DNA from: Levilactobacillus namurensis
GTDB lineage: Bacteria; Bacillota; Bacilli; Lactobacillales; Lactobacillaceae
Length of the DNA stretch: 64,000 nt
Direction of reading: 5' to 3'
Assembly (NCBI RefSeq): GCF_032197885.1
Contig: NZ_CP134159.1
Location: 1,178,001-1,242,000 of the forward strand
The notes under the pieces were generated by a model. It had not been told where the DNA came from, made no database searches, and saw only the letters and a program-made list of their open reading frames with translations. Of the stretch, positions 35,222-44,606 are shown piece by piece. A program made the position numbers and the translations under genes. Position 1 is the stretch's first letter, and each line of letters opens with the position of its first letter.

Positions 35222-37254
35222 TGCGAGCGGGATACACGTTAAGCGGACGTTACCGCATCATTCGCGCGTTAGGTGAAGGGGGCATGGCCAACGTTTATTT
35301 GGCCCACGACCTGATCTTAGACCGGGACGTTTCCGTCAAGTTGTTGCGGTTAGACTTGCGGGATGACCCGAACACCATGCGGCGGTTTCAACGCGAGGCT
35401 CTAGCCGCAACCGAGCTAGTACACGATAATATTGTTCAGGTCTACGACGTTGGCGAAGAAAATGGGATGCAGTACCTGGTGATGGAGTACGTGAAGGGAA
35501 CCGACCTAAAGGCCTACATCAAAGCACATTTTCCGATACCTTACCGGGAAGTCATTCAGATCATGGAACAGATTCTCAGTGCGGTCCGCCTAGCCCACGA
35601 GCACAATATTATTCACCGGGATCTGAAACCCCAGAATATCTTGATCGATCAGAACCGGGTGGCGAAGATCACGGACTTCGGGATTGCCGTGACCCTGTCC
35701 GAACACAGTCTGACGCAGACCAATACGGTCCTAGGGTCGGTCCACTACCTGTCCCCAGAACAGGCCCGTGGTGGCATGGCAACCAAGCAGTCCGATATCT
35801 ATTCACTGGGGATTATCCTGTACGAGATGTTGACGGGGACCGTTCCCTTTGAAGGGGAAACGGCGGTCTCCATTGCGTTGAAGCATTTTCAATCGGACGT
35901 TCCTGCGGTGCGGGACACGGATCCGCGGATTCCTCAAGCCCTAGAGAACGTGGTCTTCAAGGCCACGGCGAAGCGGCCGCAGAACCGGTATGCGAGTGTG
36001 GCCGATATGGCCGCGGATCTGCGGACGTCATTGTCTCCTAAGCGGGCCGGTGAGGAGCGGTTCACACCGGAAGCGGACGATGACGGTGAGACCAAGGTCT
36101 TGCCTCTGAGTTCGCTGGGCCAATTATCGGCGTTAGCGGACACGACCGCGCACGCCCAGGCAACGTCGAAGCCGGCTACAACGACTAAGGCGAGTGAGCA
36201 GTCGCCTGAAGAAGCGGCGCCCAAGGCCCGACTGTCTTACAAGCAACGGCACCCCCGTCGGCGCAAGTTTATGCTGATGGGATTGATCATTCTGATGTTA
36301 CTGATTGGGGCCGGCTTAGGGGTCGCGCTCTTTCAACCCCGAATGACCAACGTTCCCAATGTGGTAGGTCAGCGACAAGCCAAGGCCCAGTCAACGCTGG
36401 TGGCTACCCACCTGAAGGTCGGTGAGATCCATAAGACGGCCAGTTCCAAGGTCAAACGGCACCGGGTCGTGCGGACGGAACCTAGGTCGGGGACGGAGTT
36501 GCAACGCAATTCCGTCATCGACCTGTGGATTAGTACGGGGCCTAAGCGCTACCGGTTAGGTGACTACCAGGGGGATTCGTATAGCAGCGTTGCGGCGAAG
36601 CTTGAGGCGCTGGGCTTTACGGTTCACCGGGAGTCGGTCCATTCGACCAGTGTGCCGGCGGGCCGGATTATCCAGCAAAGTGTTTCGGCGGGCCACAAGG
36701 TGATTCCCAAGGACACGACGATCACGTTGACGGTCTCGACCGGAACCCAGACGGTGACGCTGAGTGATCTCACGGATAAGACCAAGAGCCAGGCGCAGGA
36801 CTATGCGGCGAGCCATAACTTAAATCTTGCGTTTACGTATGCCTATTCTAGCGACGTGGCGAAGGGAAAAGTCATGCGCCAGTCGCCAGGTGAAGGTGCC
36901 GTGGTCCAAGAAGGCGACGAGATCACGCTGACCATGTCGCGGGGGCCGGAAAGTGATAGTTCGGAGACGGACCAGTTCAGCGTCAAGGTCAAGATTCCGT
37001 TTGACAGCAGTGCCACCAGCGAAAGCGACACGGAAGACGACGACAGCAGCAGTTCGGCAGCAAGTGAGAACCTGGTTCAAATCTACCTGCGGGATCAAGA
37101 TCATCAGTTGAGTTCGGTTTACAAACAGATGACCATTACCAATGACACGACGGTTTCGTTGCCGTTCACGGTCGCTCACGGGAAGTCCGGGGCTTACAAG
37201 ATCGTGCGCAACGGTGAAGTCATCGGCGAAGATAGTCACGTGACGAAAAATTAA
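35221..37254 (+). CDS. prkC: Membrane Ser/Thr protein kinase with PASTA repeats (PrkC/PknB-like)
   Basis: Hanks-type kinase that senses muropeptides or lipid II and controls wall synthesis and division. The 677-residue protein has a cytosolic kinase domain (about 10-270; GEGGMANVYLA loop, K40, HRD with D134, DFG with D152), a charged juxtamembrane linker, one membrane helix (about 351-371) and three extracellular PASTA repeats (about 375-580). A C-terminal Ser/Asp-rich linker and a small beta domain (about 580-677) follow. rsgA lies after a terminator. Confidence 0.95.
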   Translation: MRAGYTLSGRYRIIRALGEGGMANVYLAHDLILDRDVSVKLLRLDLRDDPNTMRRFQREALAATELVHDNIVQVYDVGEENGMQYLVMEYVKGTDLKAYIKAHFPIPYREVIQIMEQILSAVRLAHEHNIIHRDLKPQNILIDQNRVAKITDFGIAVTLSEHSLTQTNTVLGSVHYLSPEQARGGMATKQSDIYSLGIILYEMLTGTVPFEGETAVSIALKHFQSDVPAVRDTDPRIPQALENVVFKATAKRPQNRYASVADMAADLRTSLSPKRAGEERFTPEADDDGETKVLPLSSLGQLSALADTTAHAQATSKPATTTKASEQSPEEAAPKARLSYKQRHPRRRKFMLMGLIILMLLIGAGLGVALFQPRMTNVPNVVGQRQAKAQSTLVATHLKVGEIHKTASSKVKRHRVVRTEPRSGTELQRNSVIDLWISTGPKRYRLGDYQGDSYSSVAAKLEALGFTVHRESVHSTSVPAGRIIQQSVSAGHKVIPKDTTITLTVSTGTQTVTLSDLTDKTKSQAQDYAASHNLNLAFTYAYSSDVAKGKVMRQSPGEGAVVQEGDEITLTMSRGPESDSSETDQFSVKVKIPFDSSATSESDTEDDDSSSSAASENLVQIYLRDQDHQLSSVYKQMTITNDTTVSLPFTVAHGKSGAYKIVRNGEVIGEDSHVTKN

Positions 37255-37272
37255 GGAAAAAGCCTGCATTTG

Positions 37273-37313
37273 AAGCTCAGTTCTTTTATAATAAAAGGGA
37301 ACTGAGCTTTTTT
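37273..37313 (+). terminator. Terminator after prkC
   Basis: A long stem AAGCTCAGTTC / GAACTGAGCTT, with further pairing TTTTAT/ATAAAA in the loop, is followed by a T-run. Confidence 0.9.
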
Positions 37314-37339
37314 GCATCACGACAAAGAGGAGGTGCTTC

Positions 37340-38236
37340 ATGGCAGAGGGACAGATTCGTCAATCGCTAAGCGGGTTCTATGACGTGTTTAGTGATGGCG
37401 AGATGTATCGAACCCGGGCCCGGGGAAACTTTCGCAAGAAGCGGGTGACACCCTTAGTGGGCGATCGCGTACGCTTTGAAAGCTCGTCTCCTAAGGAAGG
37501 GTATATTTTAGAGATCCTGCCGCGGGACAATTCGTTAACGCGACCACCCGTGGCCAATATTGACCAAGGCGTTGTGGTGACGGCGGTCAAGGCGCCGGAC
37601 TTTTCGACGAACTTGTTGGATCGGCAATTGATTGCCTTAGAAGTCAGTCGGATTCAACCGGTGATTTACTTCACCAAGACGGACCTGATTGACGACCAAC
37701 GGTATCAGGAGTTTGAAGACTTGGCGGCGGCGTATCGGCGGCTAGGGTATGCCGTGTGTCTGACCCGCGAACCCTTTGCGTCGACCGGCTTGGATCAGCT
37801 ACGCGAGTTGTTGGCGGACCAAGAAACGGTCATTATGGGTCAGACCGGTGCGGGCAAGTCGACGCTGTTGAACCATATCGCGCCGGAGCTGACGTTAGCG
37901 ACGGGCGAGATCTCAACGGCCCTAAATCGGGGACGGCACACGACCCGGAAAGTTAGCTTGATGCCAGTTGCTGGTGGGTTAGTGGCCGATACACCGGGAT
38001 TCTCGTCGTACGATACGCTGACGATTGATTACCGCGAGCTGGGACAGTATTTTCCTGAGTTTCGCCGGTTAGCGCCGGATTGTCGTTTTCGGGGATGCGT
38101 GCACGTTAACGAACCGGGTTGTGCGGTCAAGGCCGCACTAGCCGCGGGAGACCTGTTGCAGAGCCGGTACGACAACTACTTGCAATTACTCACGTTGTTA
38201 CAGAACCAAAAACCTGTTTATCACAAAAAGAAATGA
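37340..38236 (+). CDS. rsgA: Ribosome small subunit-dependent GTPase A
   Basis: Circularly permuted GTPase (YloQ/RsgA) assisting late 30S maturation. The 298-residue protein has an N-terminal OB fold, permuted G motifs (TKTDLID = G4, GQTGAGKSTLLNHIAP = G1, DTPGFSS = G3) and the C-terminal zinc site CRFRGCVHVNEPGCAVK. AGGAGG precedes the ATG. rpe and thiN follow closely, as in Bacillus. Confidence 0.97.
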   Translation: MAEGQIRQSLSGFYDVFSDGEMYRTRARGNFRKKRVTPLVGDRVRFESSSPKEGYILEILPRDNSLTRPPVANIDQGVVVTAVKAPDFSTNLLDRQLIALEVSRIQPVIYFTKTDLIDDQRYQEFEDLAAAYRRLGYAVCLTREPFASTGLDQLRELLADQETVIMGQTGAGKSTLLNHIAPELTLATGEISTALNRGRHTTRKVSLMPVAGGLVADTPGFSSYDTLTIDYRELGQYFPEFRRLAPDCRFRGCVHVNEPGCAVKAALAAGDLLQSRYDNYLQLLTLLQNQKPVYHKKK

Positions 38237-38248
38237 GGAAGAGAAGTT

Positions 38249-38902
38249 ATGATTAAAGTAGCACCATCAATTTTAAGCGCAGATTACGTGAACCTCCAAC
38301 CAGATATCGAAAAGGTCGACCGTGGGGGTGCGGAAGTTCTGCATATTGACATCATGGATGGCCAATTCGTCCCAGCCTTGTCTTATGGTCCCGGCTGGGT
38401 TAAGGCAATTCGGCCCATCACCAAGATGGTCTTAGACGTCCACATGATGGTCCAAAACCCAGAACGCTACGTGGATGACTTTGCTAAGGCAGGGGCCGAC
38501 ATCATCGGGGTCCACGTGGAAGCCACGCCACACATTCACCGCGCCTTACAGATGATTCAAAACGCTGGTGTGACGCCAGAAGTTGTCATCAACCCTGGGA
38601 CGCCGGTTAGTCAGATTGAACCCGTCTTAGACATGGTGGGTCAAGTCTTGGTCATGACGGTCAACCCGGGCTTCGGGGGCCAAAAGTTCCTGCAGAGTAC
38701 GGTTCAAAAGATCGCACAACTGGATGCGATTAAGAAGGAAAAGGGCTACAACTTCGACATCGAAGTCGATGGTGGGGTCAATGATAAGACGGTAGTTGAG
38801 TGTGCGAACGCTGGAGCTACGGTTGCCGTTGCCGGTTCCTACGTCTTCAATGCGGATGATCCCGTTGCCCGGATCAACGCCTTAAAGGACGCCACTAAAT
38901 AA
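38249..38902 (+). CDS. rpe: Ribulose-phosphate 3-epimerase
   Basis: Interconverts ribulose 5-phosphate and xylulose 5-phosphate; in heterofermenters this feeds phosphoketolase. TIM barrel of 217 residues with APSILSADYVNL, HIDIMDGQFVPALSYGP, HMMVQNPERY and VNPGFGGQKF. Its stop overlaps the thiN ATG by one base. Confidence 0.97.
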   Translation: MIKVAPSILSADYVNLQPDIEKVDRGGAEVLHIDIMDGQFVPALSYGPGWVKAIRPITKMVLDVHMMVQNPERYVDDFAKAGADIIGVHVEATPHIHRALQMIQNAGVTPEVVINPGTPVSQIEPVLDMVGQVLVMTVNPGFGGQKFLQSTVQKIAQLDAIKKEKGYNFDIEVDGGVNDKTVVECANAGATVAVAGSYVFNADDPVARINALKDATK

Positions 38903-39579
38903 TGCCTCAGGGCGGAACGTTCAATCTCTTGGTCGGCGGGCCTAAGGCCAATTGGCCGCAAACGTTGACCGACCAAGCGATTACGGGCCCCTGGATTGGG
39001 GTCGACCGGGGAACGTTGCGGTTGATTGGATTGAATATTCAGCCGGTAGCGGCCATTGGGGACTTCGATTCTTTACAGGAACCGGAGTTACAATTAGTTC
39101 GGCGGAACGTTAAGGATATCCGACAAGCGCAACCCGAAAAGGATTTTACGGATACGCAGATGGCGGTCATGGTGGCCTTTCGGGACTACCATGCGGATCG
39201 CGTCGACATTTACGGGGCCACTGGTGGGCGTTTAGACCACTTCATGGCCAACCTGTTTTTGGTCTTAGAGCCGCAGTATAAAAAGTATGCGAACCAGATT
39301 CGGTTGATTGATCGGCAAAATACGATCACTTTCTATTTACCGGGCCATTACCGGCTCCAAAAGGAAGCTGATAAGAAGTATCTGGCGTTCATTCCGTTAA
39401 CGCCGATCGATCACTTGAGCTTATTTGACGAGAAGTATCCGCTCCACGACGAACCGATTCCGTACCCGATTTCCTTCGCCAGTAACGAGTTTATTGGAGA
39501 AACGGGAACCTTTCAGTTCGACACGGGATTACTGTGTGTGATTCAGAGTTGTGACACCTACGAAGCGCGCCACGAATAG
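38902..39579 (+). CDS. thiN: Thiamine pyrophosphokinase
   Basis: Makes thiamine diphosphate from thiamine and ATP. The 225-residue protein shows GVDRGTLRLI, AIGDFDSL (metal/ATP site) and YGATGGRLDHFMANL (substrate site). It ends the rsgA-rpe-thiN transcript before a strong terminator. Confidence 0.94.
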   Translation: MPQGGTFNLLVGGPKANWPQTLTDQAITGPWIGVDRGTLRLIGLNIQPVAAIGDFDSLQEPELQLVRRNVKDIRQAQPEKDFTDTQMAVMVAFRDYHADRVDIYGATGGRLDHFMANLFLVLEPQYKKYANQIRLIDRQNTITFYLPGHYRLQKEADKKYLAFIPLTPIDHLSLFDEKYPLHDEPIPYPISFASNEFIGETGTFQFDTGLLCVIQSCDTYEARHE

Positions 39580-39614
39580 GAGCGTTCAAGCGACACTTAA
39601 AACACACTAAAATT

Positions 39615-39653
39615 GGCTCTGTAAAACCCAAACGGTTTTACAGAGCCTTTTTG
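39615..39653 (+). terminator. Terminator of rsgA-rpe-thiN
   Basis: A 13-base perfect stem GGCTCTGTAAAAC / GTTTTACAGAGCC with loop CCAAACG region is followed by five T residues. Confidence 0.93.
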
Positions 39654-39693
39654 AATTATCGTGGCATATTTGGCGCTGAAAATCGTGTAGAGA

Positions 39694-39839
39694 TTGTTGG
39701 ACTAAACCAATTACTGCTATGATGGCAACCGGTAAGGCGGATGATGCCACAGCCTGTCTTTGGTCGCACGTTTCAGCACCGTATTGTTATCGTTAAGAAA
39801 AAAGTCCGGTCAGACGGGGATGTCTGATCGGATTTTTTT
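39694..39839 (+). ncRNA. Candidate small RNA with own promoter and terminator
   Basis: Between thiN and rpmB there is a promoter-like pair TTGTTG (39694-39699) and extended TGC-TATGAT (39718-39723) with an 18-base spacer, then an intrinsic terminator (39805-39839: TCCGGTCAGAC / GTCTGATCGGA and seven T). A transcript of about 110 bases is implied. An ATG-initiated 28-codon frame (39741-39827) runs into the terminator but lacks a properly spaced ribosome site, so an RNA product is favoured. No known family recognised. Confidence 0.5.
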
Positions 39840-39883
39840 GAAACTGATTTTAGATGGAGAAACGGGGCCGGAATCAAAAAAAG

Positions 39884-39921
39884 ACGTCATTCAGATCACC
39901 ATCTGAATAACGTCTTTAATC
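39884..39921 (-). terminator. Terminator of rpmB
   Basis: On the minus strand the stem AAAGACGT-ATTCAGAT / ATCTGAAT-ACGTCTTT (single mismatched pair) ends in a T-run (the A-run at 39877-39883 on the plus strand). Confidence 0.88.
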
Positions 39922-39944
39922 TTATAAGTCGGTTTTAGTTTAAC

Positions 39945-40130
39945 CTAAACCCGAGTTACCTTACCTGATTTCAAGGTCCGAGCAGAAACCCAAACCTTCT
40001 TTGGCTTACCGTCCACTAAGATGCGAACCTTTTGCAAGTTCGGCTTCCAAGCACGACGAGTTGAGTTCAGGGCGTGGGAACGCTTGTTACCGAAGCGCGT
40101 CCGCTTGCCGTTAAGAAAATCCTTTGCCAT
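39945..40130 (-). CDS. rpmB: 50S ribosomal protein L28
   Basis: A 61-residue basic protein: [20 protein letters not shown], then [23 protein letters not shown], conserved L28. It lacks zinc-binding cysteines. AGGAGGG precedes the ATG on the minus strand. It is divergent from yloU, as in Bacillus. Confidence 0.97.
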   Translation of the reverse strand: MAKDFLNGKRTRFGNKRSHALNSTRRAWKPNLQKVRILVDGKPKKVWVSARTLKSGKVTRV

Positions 40131-40194
40131 GGCGTAAACCCTCCTTTGTGGATTTATTACTTTTTAAAAAGCAGTGCTTTTTACTCACCTGACT

Positions 40195-40223
40195 AATTTA
40201 CCATACTCTTTGAGGGAACGCAA
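40195..40223 (-). promoter_or_regulatory. rpmB promoter
   Basis: On the minus strand TTGCGT (40218-40223) and TAAATT (40195-40200) preceded by TGG are spaced by 17 bases. Confidence 0.65.
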
Positions 40224-40363
40224 TATTTTCTTTCAAGGAAATTTACTTGACAGTCAATTACTGCTACTGCCCGCTTTTCAGTGTTCCTATTTCTATTTTT
40301 TAGCAGGTTGTGGTAAGATTAATTTCTGTTAAGATTCTATTCTTTGACAAGGAGGCTATTTCC

Positions 40364-40726
40364 ATGGCCGTAAAGATTAAGACTCAGTACGGAACAATTG
40401 ATATTACCAATGAAGTAATTGCGACCGTAGTTGGGGGTGCCGCGACTGATAATTATGGTGTCGTGGGCATGGCAAGTAAGAATCAGCTGCGGGATAACGT
40501 GAACGATATCCTGCGACGAGAGAATTACGCGCGGGGCGTTGTGGTTCGCCAAGAAGACAACGGTGTCGCAATTGACGTGTACGTGATTGTCAGCTACGGA
40601 ACTAAGATTTCGGAAGTCTCCCGTAACGTTCAATCCAAAGTGAAGTACAACCTTGAAACGATGTTAGGGGTAACTGCTAATTCAGTTAACGTAATCGTTC
40701 AAGGGGTGCGGGTGTTGGCTGACTAG
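40364..40726 (+). CDS. yloU: Asp23/Gls24 family protein YloU
   Basis: A 120-residue Asp23 family protein with IKTQYGTIDITNEVIATVVGG split by description across residues 4-25, YGVVGMAS, GVVVRQEDNGVAIDVYVIVSYG and VNVIVQGVRV. Always next to yloV in Bacillota. AAGGAGG lies upstream of ATG 40364; the frame upstream to 40310 covers the promoter. Second family member in this window beside yqhY. Confidence 0.93.
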   Translation: MAVKIKTQYGTIDITNEVIATVVGGAATDNYGVVGMASKNQLRDNVNDILRRENYARGVVVRQEDNGVAIDVYVIVSYGTKISEVSRNVQSKVKYNLETMLGVTANSVNVIVQGVRVLAD

Positions 40727-40758
40727 CCAGACGTGCTAAAATCAAGGAGGATACTTAG

Positions 40759-42453
40759 TTGAAAGTAACAGAAATTACTAATCTTGAGTTTGGTAAGATG
40801 GTTCAGGCCGCCTCGCAAAAACTAAACCAAAATGCTGATTTTATTAATTCATTAAACGTGTTCCCAGTGCCTGATGGTGATACGGGAACCAATATGAGCC
40901 TGTCGCTACAAAGTGGGGCCAAATATGAACGCGATGCCGATACCACGGCCGTGGGCGCTTTGGCGGTTGCTTTGGCCAAGGGCTTGTTGATGGGTGCTCG
41001 GGGAAACTCTGGGGTCATCTTGTCTCAGATTTTCCGGGGCTTTTCGAAGAAACTGGCTGACAAGCAAACACTAACGGCGCAAGACCTAGCCGACGGATTT
41101 GCTGCGGGGGCGGAAACGGCCTACAAAGCCGTGATGAAGCCGACCGAAGGAACCATTTTGACGGTGGTTCGGGAAGGCGCCCAGGCGGGCTTGAACGTTG
41201 CCAAGGATTCTGATGACGTCTTGGCCGTGATGGATGCCGTCTATCAAGCTGCCAAGGCGGCTTTGGCCACCACGCCAGATCTCTTGCCAGTCCTGAAACA
41301 AGTCGGGGTCGTCGACTCCGGTGGTCAAGGGCTCACGTTTGTGTTAGAGGCCTTTGACGATTCACTGAATGGTCGGGTCTCCGAAACGGCGGACTACCAA
41401 CCCGATGATGCCGAGATGGACGAAATGATCGATGCGACGCACCATCAAAGTGTGCAGGGCAAGCTAGACCCGAACAGTATCAAGTATGGCTACTGTACGG
41501 AAATCATGGCCCGGATTGGTCGCGGAAAGCAGGTCGACCATAAGTTTGATTACGATACGTTCTATGATTACCTAGCTAAGTTAGGGGATTCCTTACTGGT
41601 CGTGAACGATGACGAAATCGTTAAGGTCCACGTGCATACGGAACACCCTGGCAAAGTCATTGCTTGGGGTCAAGAATTCGGTGACCTGGCGAAGGTCAAG
41701 GTCGATAACATGCGGATGCAACAAGAGACCATTATGGAACACGACGAAGAGAAGGCACCAGAGGCCACTCCGGCGGCTCCTGAAGCGGAGAAAGCACCGG
41801 AGACGGCGATTATTGCCATTGCTGCCGGAGACGGCTTAGCGACACTCTTTAAGAGCTTGGGTGTGACGCATGTGGTCAATGGTGGGCAAACCATGAATCC
41901 AAGTACGCAAGACATCGTGGATGCCATTCACGCGTCTAAGGCTAAGCGAGCGATCGTGTTGCCGAACAACAAGAACATTTTCTTAGCCGCTGAGCAAGCC
42001 GCACAAGTTGCTGATATTCCAACGGTCATCGTTCACGCCAAGACGGTTTCGCAAGGGATGACGGCGATGCTGGGGTACAGTCCGGATGCTAGTCTGGAAG
42101 ATAACCAGGCTTCGATGGAAGATAATTTGACCACGGTCAAGAGTGGTCAGGTGACCCACGCGATTCGCGACACCCAACTAGATGGCTTTGAGATTAAAGA
42201 GGGCAACTATATGGGCATCGTCGACGGCACCATTAAGGTGACGGATGCCGATCTGTTGACCACGGCCGTTGACATGGTCAAGGCGATGTTAGATGATGAT
42301 AGTGAGATTGTCACCATCATCTATGGTGCAGATACTACCGCTGAGGTTGCCGCTGATTTACAACAACGGGTTTCAGATTTAGATGATGACCTGGAAACAG
42401 AAGTTCACGAAGGAGATCAACCGGTTTATCCATTCTTGATTTCGGTGGAATAA
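40759..42453 (+). CDS. DAK2/DegV domain protein, fatty acid kinase catalytic subunit-like (FakA/YloV)
   Basis: Family members phosphorylate fatty acids bound to FakB (DegV) proteins to feed phospholipid synthesis. The 564-residue protein has an N-terminal DAK2-type ATP domain (VFPVPDGDTGTNMSLSL near 35-51; ARGNSGVILSQIFRG), a middle domain, an Ala/Glu/Pro linker (about 332-350) and a C-terminal DegV-like domain. The start is TTG 40759 with AAGGAGG well spaced. yloU is directly upstream; plsX, acting on the same pathway, lies downstream after recG. Confidence 0.9.
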   Translation: MKVTEITNLEFGKMVQAASQKLNQNADFINSLNVFPVPDGDTGTNMSLSLQSGAKYERDADTTAVGALAVALAKGLLMGARGNSGVILSQIFRGFSKKLADKQTLTAQDLADGFAAGAETAYKAVMKPTEGTILTVVREGAQAGLNVAKDSDDVLAVMDAVYQAAKAALATTPDLLPVLKQVGVVDSGGQGLTFVLEAFDDSLNGRVSETADYQPDDAEMDEMIDATHHQSVQGKLDPNSIKYGYCTEIMARIGRGKQVDHKFDYDTFYDYLAKLGDSLLVVNDDEIVKVHVHTEHPGKVIAWGQEFGDLAKVKVDNMRMQQETIMEHDEEKAPEATPAAPEAEKAPETAIIAIAAGDGLATLFKSLGVTHVVNGGQTMNPSTQDIVDAIHASKAKRAIVLPNNKNIFLAAEQAAQVADIPTVIVHAKTVSQGMTAMLGYSPDASLEDNQASMEDNLTTVKSGQVTHAIRDTQLDGFEIKEGNYMGIVDGTIKVTDADLLTTAVDMVKAMLDDDSEIVTIIYGADTTAEVAADLQQRVSDLDDDLETEVHEGDQPVYPFLISVE

Positions 42454-42466
42454 CGAAACAGGCCCG

Positions 42467-42496
42467 AAAAGATTGGACAGCCGTCCAATCTTTTTT
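42467..42496 (+). terminator. Terminator of yloU-yloV
   Basis: The stem AAAAGATTGGAC / GTCCAATCTTTT with loop AGCC is followed by a T-run. Confidence 0.92.
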
Positions 42497-42554
42497 CACA
42501 TCTAAGACGATTTTGAACGTTGCGTGAACGGAAGACTGAGAGGAGGACCCCCGG

Positions 42555-44588
42555 ATGGCAAGTTTAAGTGATTCAGTAGGAAGTTTAAGTGGCGTGGGTC
42601 CTAAGCGGGTCCAGGCCCTAAAAGATCTGGCGATTGAGAACATCAATGACCTGTTGACCTATTTTCCGTTCCGTTATGAGGACCTGCAGGCCAAGGATCC
42701 AGCAGAACTCACGGATCAGGCCAAGGTGACCCTCAAGGGGACCGTGGCGGCTGAGCCTGTGTTGACCCGGTTCGGCCGTAAGAAGAACCGGTTGAACTTC
42801 CGGCTGTTGTTGGATGACCACACGATCATTCCGGTGACGTTCTTTAACCAGCCCTGGCTGCGGGATCAGATCGAAGCGGGGAAGTCGTTAGTGGTGTATG
42901 GGCGGTTCGATGCGAAACGCCAAAGTATGGCGGGAATGAAGCTGCTGACTAGTGCGAACGGCGCGATGGGGTCCATCTATCCGGCCAATAAGGAGATTCG
43001 ACAGGCCACCATCAAGAAGTTGGTGACGCAGGCTTACGAGGCCTATGCGCCGGTCATCGTTGACTTGATTCCAGAAGCGATTCGCGCGCAATACCGGTTG
43101 TTGCACCGGAAGCAGATGATTCACGACATGCACTTTCCGGCTGATGCCACCGCTGCCCAAGCTGCGCGGCGGACGGCTAAGTTCGAAGAATTTTTCTTAT
43201 TTGAGTTGCGCTTGCAGATTGTGAAGCGGCAGGACCATACGTTGCGGGGCCAAGCGCTCCCTTATGATCTGGCAGAGCTGAAACGATTCATTGCGGGTCT
43301 GCCCTATGAGTTAACGGCGGCGCAGAAGAAAGTGGTCAACGAGATCTGCTATGATTTGAAGCGACCGCTTCACATGAACCGGCTCCTTCAAGGTGACGTG
43401 GGGAGTGGGAAGACGGTGGTCGCGGCCATCGGGATGTACGCGGCTATTACCGCCGGGACCCAGGCCGTCTTAATGGCGCCGACCGAAATTCTGGCCGAGC
43501 AACACGCCAATAATCTTGCTAAATTATTTGCGGACTTTCCCGTGAACGTTGCGCTACTGACGGGGGCAACCAAGCCGGCAGCACGGAAAGTCTTGTTGCC
43601 CCAGATTGCGAACGGAGAGGTGAACCTGGTGGTGGGCACGCACGCCTTGATCCAACCCGAGGTCCACTACCACCACTTAGGCTTAGCGGTGATTGACGAG
43701 CAACACCGTTTTGGGGTCAATCAACGACAGGCCTTACGACAAAAGGGCGCTCAGCCCGATATCTTAGCGATGACGGCGACCCCGATTCCCCGGACCCTAG
43801 CGATTACCGCTTACGGGGAGATGGACGTTTCCGTAATCAATGAATTGCCCGCAGGACGTCAGCCGATTCGGACGGTCTGGATTCGCAGTAATCAAGAAGC
43901 AAGTATGTTGCGTGAGGTCAAAGCCGAACTCGCGGTAGGGTCGCAGGCTTACGTGGTCACGCCCCTGATTGAAGAATCCGAGGCTGTCGACATGAAGAAT
44001 GCGGAGGCCATCTATCAACGGTTTCAGGCCCAATTCGAACCGCAGTACCGGGTAGGGCTCCTGCACGGCCGCATGAAGAATGACGAGAAAAACGCCATCA
44101 TGGACGCCTTTAAAGCCAACGAATTTCAGGTGCTGGTCGCGACCACGGTGATCGAAGTCGGAGTCGACGTCCCGAATGCGACGTTGATGATGATTTACGA
44201 TGCCGACCACTTCGGCTTGGCTCAGCTCCACCAGTTGCGGGGCCGCGTCGGTCGGGGGAAGAAAGCGTCGACCTGTATCCTGATTGCGGATCCTAAGAAC
44301 CAGCTCGCGATTGAGCGGATGACCACGATGACCAGTACCACGGACGGGTTCGTACTGTCCCAAAAGGACCTGGAACTGCGCGGGCCCGGGGATGTTTTAG
44401 GACGCAAGCAGTCGGGGGTCCCCGAGTTTAAGGTGGGGAATCCGGTGGCTGACCTCAATATTTTGAGTGTCGCGCAACAGGCCGCCAAGTCCGTGGTTGA
44501 CCAGGACGATTGGGCGAACCAAGATGCTAACTTACCCGTGGCGGCCTACCTGACCACCACGGCGCACCAGACCACGACGATGGATTGA
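42555..44588 (+). CDS. recG: ATP-dependent DNA helicase RecG
   Basis: Remodels stalled forks and Holliday junctions. The 677-residue protein has an N-terminal wedge/OB domain, Walker A LLQGDVGSGKTVVAAIGMYA (about 275-294), DEQHRFG box, ATPIPRTLA, and RGRVGRGKKAS in the second lobe. GAGGAGG precedes the ATG. plsX follows after 18 bases. Confidence 0.97.
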   Translation: MASLSDSVGSLSGVGPKRVQALKDLAIENINDLLTYFPFRYEDLQAKDPAELTDQAKVTLKGTVAAEPVLTRFGRKKNRLNFRLLLDDHTIIPVTFFNQPWLRDQIEAGKSLVVYGRFDAKRQSMAGMKLLTSANGAMGSIYPANKEIRQATIKKLVTQAYEAYAPVIVDLIPEAIRAQYRLLHRKQMIHDMHFPADATAAQAARRTAKFEEFFLFELRLQIVKRQDHTLRGQALPYDLAELKRFIAGLPYELTAAQKKVVNEICYDLKRPLHMNRLLQGDVGSGKTVVAAIGMYAAITAGTQAVLMAPTEILAEQHANNLAKLFADFPVNVALLTGATKPAARKVLLPQIANGEVNLVVGTHALIQPEVHYHHLGLAVIDEQHRFGVNQRQALRQKGAQPDILAMTATPIPRTLAITAYGEMDVSVINELPAGRQPIRTVWIRSNQEASMLREVKAELAVGSQAYVVTPLIEESEAVDMKNAEAIYQRFQAQFEPQYRVGLLHGRMKNDEKNAIMDAFKANEFQVLVATTVIEVGVDVPNATLMMIYDADHFGLAQLHQLRGRVGRGKKASTCILIADPKNQLAIERMTTMTSTTDGFVLSQKDLELRGPGDVLGRKQSGVPEFKVGNPVADLNILSVAQQAAKSVVDQDDWANQDANLPVAAYLTTTAHQTTTMD

Positions 44589-44606
44589 ATAAAGGAGATT
44601 GCAAAA

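Noticed and set aside
39741..39827. 28-codon microprotein in the small-RNA candidate
   Set aside because: The possible ribosome site abuts the ATG and the frame runs through the terminator stem, so coding is unlikely though not excluded.
43797..44363. 188-codon minus-strand frame inside recG
   Set aside because: Lies opposite conserved helicase motifs and lacks a ribosome site.
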